DNA from: Benincasa hispida
Taxonomy: Eukaryota > Streptophyta > Magnoliopsida > Cucurbitales > Cucurbitaceae
Assembly: GCF_009727055.1 (NCBI RefSeq)
Contig: NC_052350.1
Location: forward strand, 18,046,650-18,110,649
Length of the DNA stretch: 64,000 nt
Direction: 5' to 3'
Shown here: one piece after another, positions 1 to 10,408 of the stretch
Numbering within the stretch: position 1 is the stretch's first letter
Layout: each line of letters opens with the position of its first letter
Notes under the pieces: generated by a model
What the model saw: only the letters and a program-made list of their open reading frames with translations
What the model was told of the DNA's origin: nothing
Database searches by the model: none
Program-made: the position numbers and the translations under genes

Positions 1-821
1 CTTTTGTTATTGATGAAACTACAAATATATGGTAAGTGTAGAATCATAAACAATGACGGAGTTCTGTAAACACGGTAATTGTCGATGCTTTAGTTCTCAA
101 CTTTCTCTCTATTCGATTCATTTGAAAACTAAAAATAATCTTCTTCCTCAAAACAATTGCCCTTCCTGATTTTCCTCACGTAGTTAACGTTTTATTATTA
201 GTTTAGATTATGTTTAACCACTTTTCGAATTAATATCACTTGAATTAAATATCCAAATTTTCTACCAAATTTATATTTTAAATATCCATATATTATCAAA
301 TTTCATTTATTTAATGAAAATTTAAATCTATTCAAATATTTGAATTGTTTTTCATTATTTTATATATATTCTTAAAATTAACCAAATATTTTTCTATATT
401 TTTTAAGGTTTAAATTATTTTGTATATGTTATTGAATTTAATTATACATATTTCATATTTAGTCACTATTTTAGCTGACATTTTGATAATACATGACTTT
501 TTCTTAGTTGGTTCGTATGTCCAGAATACTAAATACAATCTAAGTGTAGAGCTTTATTAATAACTAAGATATAAATATAGTGTAAGTTGCGGGCTTAATT
601 AATAACCTGGATATAAACACAAGGTAATTGGAGGGCTTAATTAACAACCAAATTAATCATATTATAATCTAACATATTCAATTTCAAAACTGAAAATGAG
701 CGTCATTCCGTAATTTTCGTCATCTTTTGGAATTTGAATTTATTTTTAATATTCAAGTTAGATTTTGATAACTACTTCACGAATTGATTTAAAATAAATC
801 AATATCTTTCTTATTTAACCG
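1..821. other. AT-rich intergenic sequence
   Basis: This stretch is strongly AT-rich with many short A and T runs and no open frame resembling a protein. Around 160-250 it weakly resembles 3240-3330 (the shared pattern CCTGATTTTYCT followed by TTTTATTATNA and CGAATTAAT), so old dispersed repeats may flank the LINE remnant. No gene, RNA or regulatory site can be supported. Confidence 0.6.
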
Positions 822-1464
822 TTTTTTTAATAGGTAATATTATTATCCAACAACAAGAGGGATCCCGCAGCCCAAGATCAAGGAACCAAAGCAAAAAGAG
901 CATCTACAAAGACGCACAGTGGCCAAAAAACAGAACCAACAAAAAGAACAATACGAACAAATAACAAAACATACAGAAGAAAAAAAACACCCCACAATCC
1001 GAGGACCTCAGAATCTGGACATACATAGGAAAATAATCCAAACAAAGAACGAAGAAATCAGACAAACTAGATAAGTCCATGAAGATCAATCTGCCACAAA
1101 TCAGCACGCGCACGAACCATAGAGACAATAAACTAAAACACAGTAGACGTCAATCTCAGTTCCTCTCTTGCCAAATATAGTTAATCGACGTACACCAAAA
1201 GACTTTAAATAACTTACTCCTCACACCATTACCAGACCCCACCCGACACACCCAACTCAACTCCACATCCCACCCAGCAATACGATATGAGACGTACCCA
1301 ACAAGTGCACCAAATCCTCCCAAATTTCATACCTAAACACACAGTCAAAGAACAGATAATTCTTGGGCTCTACCTCACCCAAACAAAGCGGACAAGCATT
1401 ATCCACCGACGGATCCTCATTTTCTCAACCAATCTCGAGTGCCCAACCTATCATTCATCGCCAA

Positions 1465-1850
1465 CTAGGCACAAAATGAATGTCTTGGAATATTACCCTT
1501 AAACCAAACTAGACAAGCTAAAGCCATCCTAGGATGCCTAGGATGCAAACTCTCCCATGCACTGGCAACATAGAAACGATCATTACCGCTCAGAACCCAA
1601 ACCCAACTATCCTTCTCACCCACCCTCGAAACTACATCCTGAACTAAACCCCACAAGTCACGCAATTCTTAAGATAACAAAGGCCAATGGCAACAACCAT
1701 CATCAGATAAGAAATCTGAGAGTCTAGCCTCACGATAGCTTGCAGCATCATAGACCACCCCCTCCCCATAATTCTCCAAGATAGACACCATAGGAAACCA
1801 CAAATCCCACCAAGTAAAACATCTCTTCCCATTACCAACCTACATCCTGA
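1465..1850 (-). pseudogene. LINE zf-RVT domain remnant
   Basis: The minus-strand frame at 1465-1665 contains DSWVWVLSGNDRFYVASAWESL and then LACLVWFKGNIPRHSFCA. The spacing of the W..F.V.SAW block and the VWFKGNIPRHSF block is that of the zinc-binding domain found after reverse transcriptase in plant LINEs (the zf-RVT family). A second frame at 1644-1838 lies just upstream and is shifted. Downstream (900-1450) I recognise no further domain; it is probably the 3' untranslated part of the element. The fragment is non-functional. Confidence 0.65.
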
Positions 1851-2219
1851 CCAGCGGCTTAAGCCTATCCCAACAACGTAATATCGCCCTCAGATACCAG
1901 AACCGCCCCAATTCCGAGAGAATTGCTCATAAAGATCGCCTCTAAAGCACATACGCCTCCATCCAAGAAACCCATAAAGACCTAGACAGCACCAGCAATA
2001 ACCATAACAATTTCAAAATAGCTGCTACATTCCTGGAAGATGTGTGTGTATACCCAAACCTCCTTTAGATTTCGGCAAACAAACCTCATCCTAAGCAACA
2101 CGTACACCCCCTTTACCATCAGCTTGCCCACGCCACAAGTACGCCTATAAGATACGATCCACCTTCTGGCCAACAAAAACAGGCAACACAAAAACGCTAG
2201 ACCAGTAGACCTGGAAAAT

Positions 2220-2837
2220 CTACAACATTGACCGGACTAACTGCATGCACCCCGCAAAAGAGAGAGATCTCGCAACCCAACTCCTAATCCTCGCAATAAT
2301 CTTCTGAATCAATGGGGCGCAATCCCCAGCCTTTAGCCTACCCGATAGCAAAGGCAACCCAAGATAACGCACAGGTAATGACCCTAGGGCAAACCCCATA
2401 CTCCTAACCAGGTCCCTTGCAACATCACCAGAAACACCAGCCACAAACATAGATTCTTCCCAACATTGGCCACCAACCCAGAAAACCTTGCAAACTGATT
2501 TAACACTTGATTCACAAAACTCAACGAGGCATAATCAACTATACAAAAAACCATGAGGTCATCCGCAAACGACAAGTGAGTCAACCTCACCTTCTCACAC
2601 CTATGATGAAACACAAAAGAGGGAGGAGGATTGTTCAACATACGGGATAAGACCTCCATAACCACCACAAACAAAAAACGGAGATAGAGGATCTCTCTGC
2701 CGTAACCCTTTCCTACCAGGAAAGTATCCCTCTAGAGCTTCATTAATCATCACGGAGAAAAAAGGGGAGGTAACACAAGCACAAATCCAACTCACAAACT
2801 TTAAAGGTGTTCCAATAGCCAGAAGAACGCCAAACAA
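2220..2837 (-). pseudogene. LINE reverse transcriptase fragment (broken)
   Basis: Three overlapping minus-strand frames together give a LINE reverse transcriptase. The first (2601-2837) carries FSVMINEAL followed by the conserved GRKGLRQRDPLSP block; the family normally has RQGDP, so the G is replaced by R. The second (2384-2674) has the catalytic LSFADDLMVF motif with both aspartates intact. The third (2220-2450) has the SLPVRYLGLPL and SWVARSLSFAG segments found C-terminal of the RT core. The frames are displaced by small indels, so no enzyme is made. What remains would copy LINE RNA by target-primed reverse transcription in an active element. Confidence 0.82.
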
Positions 2838-2845
2838 AAAGTCTC

Positions 2846-3797
2846 AATTAACAGTCTTTAATTTGTTTATCACTATTTTTTTTTATTTTAATTTATAATA
2901 TATCTTTAGATTTTGCATTATTTTATTCATTTTTTATTATTTTAAATTTGGATTAATTTTTTTTAATATCCTGATTAGGATTTTAATTACTTAATATTTT
3001 ATACATATTATCATGTAACGGATTATATATTTCATTTAAACTTTATCATTTTTTTGTATTTTCTTAATCACCCTTTCTTCATTATTATCTTATTATATTA
3101 TTATACCATTAATTTTTCTTTTTGACAAACAAATAAGTATTCACTTTATCTTGTTATTTTTATTGTGCCTCTACAACGAGATAGGCTTCTTTCTTAGGTT
3201 TTGTGGTATGAATACAGTGTAATTATAAATGAACGAACTCCTTTCCTGATTTTTCTAACCCGAATTATATTTGAATTTATATTTTATTATCAAATTAGAT
3301 TTTATCTAACTACTTATCGAATTAATCACAATAAAAAACTTCCTTATTTTCCTCTCAAATTTATATTTGAATTTATCTTTTATTATCAAATTTGATTTTA
3401 TCCAACTAATGATTCGTTTAAATGTTTGTTATAATTAAATTATATCTAAATATTTTTCATTATTTTATGTATATTGTTATCAAATTAAATTGATTTTTTT
3501 TTTCTCCTTCATAGTTTCAATGTTTTCAATTTTTCATATAGAAACACGTAAAAATGGCTTGTTGTACTTAAAAAGAAAAATATAAATAGGAATTAAACTT
3601 TAAATGCTTGAAACATGTGCATGTATATATATGTGTGTATTTTTTTTATTTAGTTTAGTATTAATGTTAGTATTAATATCATCATCATCATCATCATTAT
3701 TATTGTTAAAATAAGTTAACATAAAAAATCCAAAATATCATCTTCTTCATTTTCTTCACTTAGTCGCCCCCAAAATCTCTTTTTTTTTTCCTTCTCA
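2846..3797. other. AT-rich intergenic sequence with short repeats
   Basis: There is no coding signal. Two diverged copies of a roughly 50-bp unit (TTTATATTTGAATTTATMTTTTATTATC...) occur at about 3266-3315 and 3358-3407. A short ATC trinucleotide run lies at about 3678-3697. The poly-T and pyrimidine stretch at 3780-3800 directly abuts the insertion site of element A. Confidence 0.55.
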
Positions 3798-3802
3798 ATC
3801 TC
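3798..3802. repeat. Target-site duplication (left), element A
   Basis: The five bases ATCTC directly precede the TG of the 5' LTR and recur exactly at 33106-33110 after the CA of the 3' LTR. This is the usual 5-bp duplication made by copia integrase and fixes both outer ends of the 29-kb nested element. Confidence 0.9.
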
Positions 3803-5878
3803 TGTTGGGATTGGTGTCCTAATTCTCCCGGAGTCTCGTAGTTTGTAAATTGTACATATTGTTATGAATTAAATAAGAGTTATTTTATTTGACATTTACT
3901 CATATCCAATAAACAAAGCTCCATGGTTATTGTATGTAAACTTAAGCATGTATATTAGATATACAAGTGGATCATGCTTTAAGTGATAACCTAAAAAGGT
4001 TTGTAGTATAAGGATTAAGGAGGGATACCTGATCTTGGTGACACTACGGATACGGCCCGCTTTGTAGAGGTTTACAAGTGTTGTGAACTACTACAGATGG
4101 TTGATCCTGACCATTTATGTCGAGACATGCAAGCGTGGGTGTCCTATACAAAGAGTTTTTATAAGACCGAACCATGAGATAAATAGTCTCTTTATATAAC
4201 GTCGTTGATACTTGAGACTTACATCACACCTAAACGACCATAGGTGACATGACTTTAATCCTGAGTGTTTTGGGAACTTCTGTTTTTTAGGGCGGTCCTT
4301 TGATTAGTATGGGTGAGAGTAGCCAGATTGCTAACTTAACATGCCTACCTTTTTGGGGATTTGTCTGATTTGGAAGCTGGGAACTTAGTTACACAAGATG
4401 AAATGCACTCCTTCCCTAGAGCAGGGGTAAGTAGATAAATTGCTCCCTTAAGGACCGATTCTAGGTCTTGAACATAGTAGCCACAACTTCTCTTTGGAAG
4501 AGAGAACTCAGTCATAGTAGGACTATGACTTATGTTCATTAGAGGGATTAGTGGTATTTAAGGAGTTAGATGTAACTACAGGGGCATAACGGTTATTGGC
4601 CCAGCTGTACTTAGAGCGATCTATGAAAGGTTATCGCACTGTTGATTGGTTAATATGGACACAAAATATATCTGTAGTAAGAAGAGTGCAGCTGTCGGTC
4701 CTTAGTAGAGTGTCCGGTAGTTAACGGATGGTGAATCCCGTGACTAAAAAGTTGAGTCAGTTATTCACGTACTGTTGAAGCTTCAAACTATAAGTCCATA
4801 AGGTTCCTTTGGTAGCTCAATGGATTCAAGTTGAGAATTAGTTATTGGTGTTGATTTAAAATGTTCAAATTGACAAGAGGAAATTTGATTATATATGATA
4901 TAATCGGTGTGATGTATGAGATACATCAAATGGAGGATTAATGTCAATGTGATTTACATTAAATACCATAAAATAGAAAAAGAGATATGGTTTATATGTT
5001 TCATTAGATGAAATATTAAAACTATAGGTTACAAAAATAATATGGTATGTTGGTTATCATATATATTTATAATAATATTAATTATTGGATAATTATCTCT
5101 TTTTATCTAATAACTAATTGAGTGGGAGGTTATTGATGGTTTTATGATAACCGTGAGATAAAAGGAAAATGTTTTCCTAAATTTAAAAGAGTTGCTTAAT
5201 TCGGAAAGAACTCACGGAGATGTTGTCAAGTGAAATGGTTTCACAAAACGATAGTTGTTAGAGAGACTAAACGATCGTGGAGTGTTACTATATGATAGTT
5301 TACTCAACTGGTCGTAGCTAAACGATCACAGGGCATTGTCTATACGATAGGCTTCCTTCTTCTACACGATTGAGCATTCGTCTATACGATGGACACTTCT
5401 CATCTCCCACTTGCTCAATCATCTACATGATTATTGTTCCTTCGGTCTCTTCCTCTAACCAAGTCCATATAGAGCCCATACTTCTGGATTCTCACACCGA
5501 GAATATAAAGGTAACCATTGTGGTGGTGTCCTTACTCAACTCGACTGAGTTCAAGGTTTTGGAGGTCGTTCATTGTGTGTTTGCATTGTTCGTGTGGTGG
5601 TTGCTATTGATCGTGTTGTGTTGTGGTCGTTGCGTTCGAGCGTTCATGTGTTGCTGTCTTAGAGACTGGACGAGCATTCGTGATCGAGGGAGTAGCAAAA
5701 TGAGTCTTCAAAGGTAAGATATTTATCCTTTGATGATCTTAAAGCATGTTATAATTTCGTATTGTGCATGACCTGTTAGTTTTCGTTTCTTGACTGTAAT
5801 TGTGTATGTTCAATATCGAATGGACTTTGGAACGATCATCCCGCTGCTTATGGAATTCCTCATTTTTTACTTCCTTCA
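3803..5878 (+). repeat. 5' LTR of element A
   Basis: The LTR runs from TGTTGGGATTGG to CCTTCA and matches 31067-33105 along its length with scattered substitutions and small indels. Features shared by both copies are a TATATAAC box (4193-4200), a cluster of CGATCGT/AACGATCG motifs (about 5230-5400) and a GTAAGATAT splice-donor-like site at 5714. The visible divergence between the two LTRs points to an insertion that is not recent, but I have not counted it. Confidence 0.93.
4193..4200 (+). promoter_or_regulatory. Putative TATA box in the LTR of element A
   Basis: TATATAAC follows a CTCTT stretch. It is preserved in the 3' LTR (31457-31464) and at the matching place in the related B-family LTR (about 10847-10854), which supports a promoter role. 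The transcription start is inferred only. Confidence 0.5.
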
Positions 5879-5880
5879 AT

Positions 5881-5893
5881 TGGTATCAGAGCC
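5881..5893 (+). other. Primer binding site of element A
   Basis: TGGTATCAGAGCC lies two bases after the 5' LTR. This is the standard plant copia primer site, complementary to the 3' end of initiator tRNA-Met. It sets the direction of the element and the inner edge of the LTR. Confidence 0.93.
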
Positions 5894-8520
5894 AAGTTGT
5901 TCTGATATTCCAATTTTCACTTATGTTTTGAACTTCTTTTACAGTCGTGGTAGGTTGTCTGCATTGCATTTAAGTGTTAAATGCATTTGTGGATGGTGTT
6001 GATAATGTTTACGGGTTAATTGCCTCTGTTTAAAGCTTTTTTTCGATTACAAAGTGTTAATTTGTAAGGGCCCTTGTGTTTTTTGGCATAATTAACAAGT
6101 GATCGAGTTTGTAATCCAAAGTGTTTGAGTTGGTTAAGTTGTTCATGATGAAGATTCAAAGCATGAAGATGCGGTTCTCAGCGAGGAAGAAGACCAAGAG
6201 TTGGTCGTATCGTGTAGCCTCAAGTAAACGTTCGTTGGGATTTGGCTAAACGATATGTAGAATTTTCTACGCGATCGTGTAGTATTTACTAAACGATCGT
6301 TTAACTAATGTTAAATGATGGGGTAAAGTGTTTGCTTTATCGCGTAGCGTTGGTTGCCCGATCGCGTGGACGCTGGAGGTAAACGATCGAGTGGGAGCAT
6401 ATGATGCTAATTGTTTAATAAAGACACGCACACTAAACGATCGTGTAGTTAGCATGCCTCATCGCATAGTCACTGACTACACGATCATGCGATATACGAT
6501 ACTTTGGCACTCGCTCAGTGATCATTTAGATGATTGTACTTCACTGCATCGTTGTCGTTTAGACGATCGTTTAAGGTTTGCGTTATACGTTGCGCGCTGC
6601 ACGGTAACGTACCTCATGCTTCATCGCATAGTAAAAGGTACACGATCATTTAGCTCTGGAAGCGTAGGTAAACGATTGAGTAAAGTGCTTACTCTTTCGT
6701 GTAGGCGATCACTCGAGTTCGGTACACGATTAGTGGTGACGCGGACTTCGACGGGACGGTTCAAGACCCGGTTCGCTTGTTTGAACCAGAGACTCTTTGC
6801 TATTTGTAATAGTTAGCTTTCGTTTTTTAGGATTTGAGGCAAATTATCCCAGTTCATCAACTTTTGCTTAATATACATGAGATGTATGTTGGTTTATATG
6901 GTATAGTGTATGACATATAGATTTGAAACCCACCTTAGATTGTGCAATTATTCATGCGTCATGTATTATAAGTGTTATAATATGGCATGATGAAATTACA
7001 AAAAAGCATGTGCATGCATCATGAAATATAAGAGTTATATTTATGCATGCAGTAAGCATATTCATGAATCATCTTTATATTATAAGCGTTATTGTATAAG
7101 GGTGAATGGGAGCATGTTTGCTTGGTTCGTTGCTGTTTTGTATAAGAGTTATATAAAAGTAGCAATGCATGAACAATGCATGGAACATGACACTTAGGCT
7201 AATTTATAAGCGTTATGAATGCCTTATATGTGTTTACTTTGCGTTGTGAATGGTTTTGGTTGTTTCCAGTTATAAGCGTTATAATGGAAATTAGAACTAA
7301 AATCGATAAGAAAGAGATGCGGACTTAAGCAAACTCATATTTTAAAAGGGTTTTAAAATTGGATTGACATAGACCTAAGTTCAAGGTTCTAATGGGATTA
7401 GCAACCTAGTTTAATCTTTTTAAATTGGTTTAATAAGATTAAATTGATTGGCATAAAAGATTAAAATTGTATTAAATCTATCTATAAGGGACCTTTTGCT
7501 TAAGGCGGGTTCTGTCTAGGCTAGGGTACTTAAGCTGACAGAAACAGAACACCCTTACCTGGGAACCTATCTGGAAAGGTGAATTAGATAGATTTTCTGC
7601 AAGTATGCGACAGTGGTCAAAGACTCCGTTAAAGACTTTAATGGATGATGATCAAAAGTTGTTCAACTATCCAAGGTAAAATTTACTCTTGGGCAAACCT
7701 AAAAAGTCAATTAGTTAAAATTCTTAGCCGTTTTTTTTTCTAAGTAAACTAAAACCTAGGTTATAAAATACTCAGTAGAAGGAAGAGATATATATGATAT
7801 ATCAATGATTCCACTCACGTTTCTCCCTGAATGTTCATACCGTGAGATTCATGCTTGGCCTCATGGTGCCCTAGGAGCATCCCCCTTCAGATGGTGTTTG
7901 CATGAGTCAATATCAAGGTGGACGGAGAGAGTATTTATAGTAACTAGGTGAAGGGTGTGTGTCAACACATTCTACGGTCTCCTTCATTGGTTCGCACCGT
8001 GAGATCATTCTTGCACTCCCTCGTGGCGCCTTGGAAGTGTCCCCCTTGGATGGGATTTATGCAGTTGATCAATATCAAGGTGAACTCAAGAACTGGATAG
8101 GGTCACTTTAGTTTTTGCTCCAATCGGATTTTTTCCCTTCAGATTGGCTATTTGGGGCAGAACTCTAGGGCTTAAAATGACGAGTCACACTTATGAAAAA
8201 TTGTTAAGTAAGTTAATGATTTCTTGACCAAATCAATGATGGCTAATCGTTATAGGAGCAAGAGTTATTCTAGTATTAATGGCTGGTTGAGAATATCTCA
8301 ATTCAGAGGAGGGATAAATTGACCACTCTTTGTCGGCTTTTGTCCTAAATCTTTGAAGCATCATTGCGAAACTAGATGTCACACGGGGTTCATGTTACTT
8401 TTTCTAAACCGTATTGGATATTGTATGTTTTTCAATGAGTATTTGCTTAAAACCTAACGTAGTTTAAATTTGTTTTTGTTTTCAGCAACATTTTTTATTT
8501 TCTATTAAATGCCTCTAATT
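5894..8520 (+). other. Long untranslated leader of element A
   Basis: About 2.6 kb lie between the primer site and the first gag codons. The leader has no long conserved frame. It holds many AACGATCGT-type motifs (6230-6720), a series of TATAAGCGTTAT-like motifs (6965-7285), and two diverged copies of a roughly 100-bp unit (about 7824-7922 and 7981-8084), both containing a CGTGAGAT block, TCCCCCTT and TCAATATCAAGGTG. A TTTTGTTTTCAG acceptor-like site ends at 8485, just before an ATG at 8509. The related leader at 12460-14320 aligns in the opposite orientation. Confidence 0.7.
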
Positions 8521-8530
8521 TGATCGATTT

Positions 8531-10069
8531 CAAAAAGTATGCGATCGTTTAGTGTGCAAGTGTGCGATCGTTTAGGCCATGGGTATTATCGTATAGGTTG
8601 TCAACTAAGAGATCGTGAAGTTTCCACACCGTTAGCGAATTTTTGAACTCTTTTCAAAATGAAAACAATTTTCATTTTATTCTTCAATTACAATAACTGA
8701 AATTGATCTTCCCACTTTTGCACGATTTAGGAGAAATTCTCGGCCAATTATCTCATAACCGCCCATTCAATTAAATAATAAATATAATCACATTATATTC
8801 TTAATCTATAGTTTGATATCACATATCTACTATAGTAATTTCTCCTCTACTTGTTATAAATCATATTTATATCTAATTTCCTCCAAAACAATGTATCTCA
8901 TACATTTAGTCAATTATATCATATATAATTAACCATATAATTGAACTGCCTCTTGTCAATTTGAACATTTCAAATTGACTCAAAAACTGATTCTCGATTT
9001 TATCCAAGCTACCAAGGGGACCTTATGGACCTTTGGCTCGAAGCTCCAACGATACGTGAATAGCTGACAAAACTCTTTACCAACGAGATCCACCATCCGT
9101 TAACTGCCAAACATTTCACTAAAGATCAAGAACTGAACTCTTCTTACCACAGATATATTTATGTGTCCATCGGATATAACCAATCATAAGTACGATGACC
9201 CTTCACAGATGCTCGTAAGTATAGTTGAGCTAATTTACCATTTTACCCTTGTAGTTACATCTCACTCCTAAGTACCATTGATTCCTCTAATGAACAATTT
9301 GACATTGTCCAACTATGTGTGAACACCTCTCGAGCCAAGAGAAGGTGTGTGGCGGCACATCGTTCAAGTCCTGGAATCAATCCTTAAGGGAGCTATCTAT
9401 CTACTTGTCCCTGCTTCGGGGAAGGAGTGAATTCCATCTTGTTTAGCTAAGTTCCCAGCTCCCAAATTAGATGAATCCCCGAAATGGTAAGTTTGAGTCG
9501 GCGACCTGGCCACTCGTACCCATGCAAATCAAAGGACCGCCTTCAATGGGAGAAGTTTTCAATTCACTCAGGATTGAGGTCATGTTACCTATGGTCATCC
9601 TAGTGAAGTGAAGTCTCTATCATAAACGGTGTTATATAACGAGACGTTAACACTTCATGGTCAAGTCTTATACAAACTCTTTGTATAGGACGCCCTCGCT
9701 CGCATGTCCCCTACACGAATGATCAGGATCATACCATCTGTGACAAGTCACAATACTTGTGACCATTCCATAAAGCAAGTCACATCCGTAGCATTACCAA
9801 GATATGGTTTCCCTCCTACATCCATATACTACAGACCATTTTTGTTATCATTTAAGACATGATCTACTTGTATGTCACCACAAACATGCTTAAGTTACAT
9901 ACAGATAACCAGGGATTTTAGGTTTATTGGTTTGTGGTAAAGCAAATAAAATAAACAACTGAGCAAAATCAAGAAGTGAAGTAAAATATCATATATTATA
10001 CATCACAAGCATTCTTACAAGCTGTTTACAAACTACAGGACACGAAACTTTAGGGCATCAACCCCAACA
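8531..10069 (-). repeat. 3' LTR of element B (truncated)
   Basis: This segment matches the 5' LTR of B from about 18252 to 19789. The last 545 bp or so of the LTR, equivalent to 17706-18251, are missing at the left side. The retained end reads CCCCAACA on the plus strand, which is TGTTGGGG on the element strand, directly next to the polypurine tract. The truncation point near 8521-8530 lies within the first gag codons of A. Confidence 0.85.
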
Positions 10070-10086
10070 ATCTCCCACTTATCCTA
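10070..10086 (-). other. Polypurine tract of element B
   Basis: On the minus strand the sequence reads TTAGGATAAGTGGGAGATT next to the 3' LTR. It is the plus-strand DNA primer typical of copia. A second near copy, AGGGCAAGTGGGAGATT, is at 10156-10173 directly at the pol stop codon. Confidence 0.8.
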
Positions 10087-10170
10087 AAGAGAAGTAGGGT
10101 GTAAATAAAACTAGTACAAAACAATCAACTAGGGCATAAAAGCCTAGTATAAAAAAATCTCCCACTTGCC

Positions 10171-10389
10171 CTAGTCCAGCCGCAGGCGATCCTGTAGACC
10201 CATGCTCTGAAGGTGACCCTCAAACACTGTAGCCGTGAGAGCCTTCGTAAACGGGTCAGCAACATTGTGCTCTGAAGCGATCTTCATGATGATCACGTCC
10301 CCTCGATGCACTATCTCGCGGATCAAATAATACTTCTGCTCTATGTGTTTGTCACGCCTGTGACTCCTAGGTCCCTTAGAGTTCGCCAT
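10171..10389 (-). pseudogene. Element B RNase H, C-terminal piece
   Basis: The frame encodes the end of copia RNase H: MANSKGPRSHRRDKHIEQ, then YYLIREIVHRGDVIIMKIAS and a HNVADPFTKALT segment before a TAG stop. Just upstream, interrupted by the D insertion at 10409, the bases still encode DNSGA of the conserved YCDNSGA block with its catalytic aspartate. The N-terminal part of the domain is at about 14320-14560, so the gene is split by almost 4 kb. In an intact element this domain removes the RNA strand of the hybrid during reverse transcription. Confidence 0.85.
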
Positions 10390-10408
10390 TGCCCCACTAT
10401 TATCACTG

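Larger units (their letters stand above)
822..2845 (-). mobile_element. 5'-truncated LINE (non-LTR retrotransposon) remnant
   Basis: Read on the minus strand this is the 3' half of a plant L1-type LINE. It begins inside the reverse transcriptase near 2845, so the endonuclease and first open frame are missing, as is usual for 5'-truncated LINE copies. It continues through the RT catalytic region and a zf-RVT-like domain. It ends at 822-828 in a run of seven T on the plus strand, which is a short poly-A tail on the element's own strand. Stops and frameshifts cut the frame several times. I could not identify a target-site duplication. The element is clearly dead. Confidence 0.82.

Noticed and set aside
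5370..5717. A 115-codon frame across the end of the 5' LTR of A, with a similar one at 32607
   Set aside because: It lies in LTR sequence, differs in frame integrity between the two LTRs and has no recognised domain.
5230..6720. CGATCGT repeats as a CRISPR array
   Set aside because: Repeats are short, irregularly spaced, not separated by constant-length unique spacers, and lie in plant LTR retrotransposon DNA.
6328..6816. A 162-codon frame in the element A leader
   Set aside because: It is rich in repeated motif-encoded residues (TLNDRV, YTIMR) from the CGATCGT repeats and has no counterpart in frame in the D leader.
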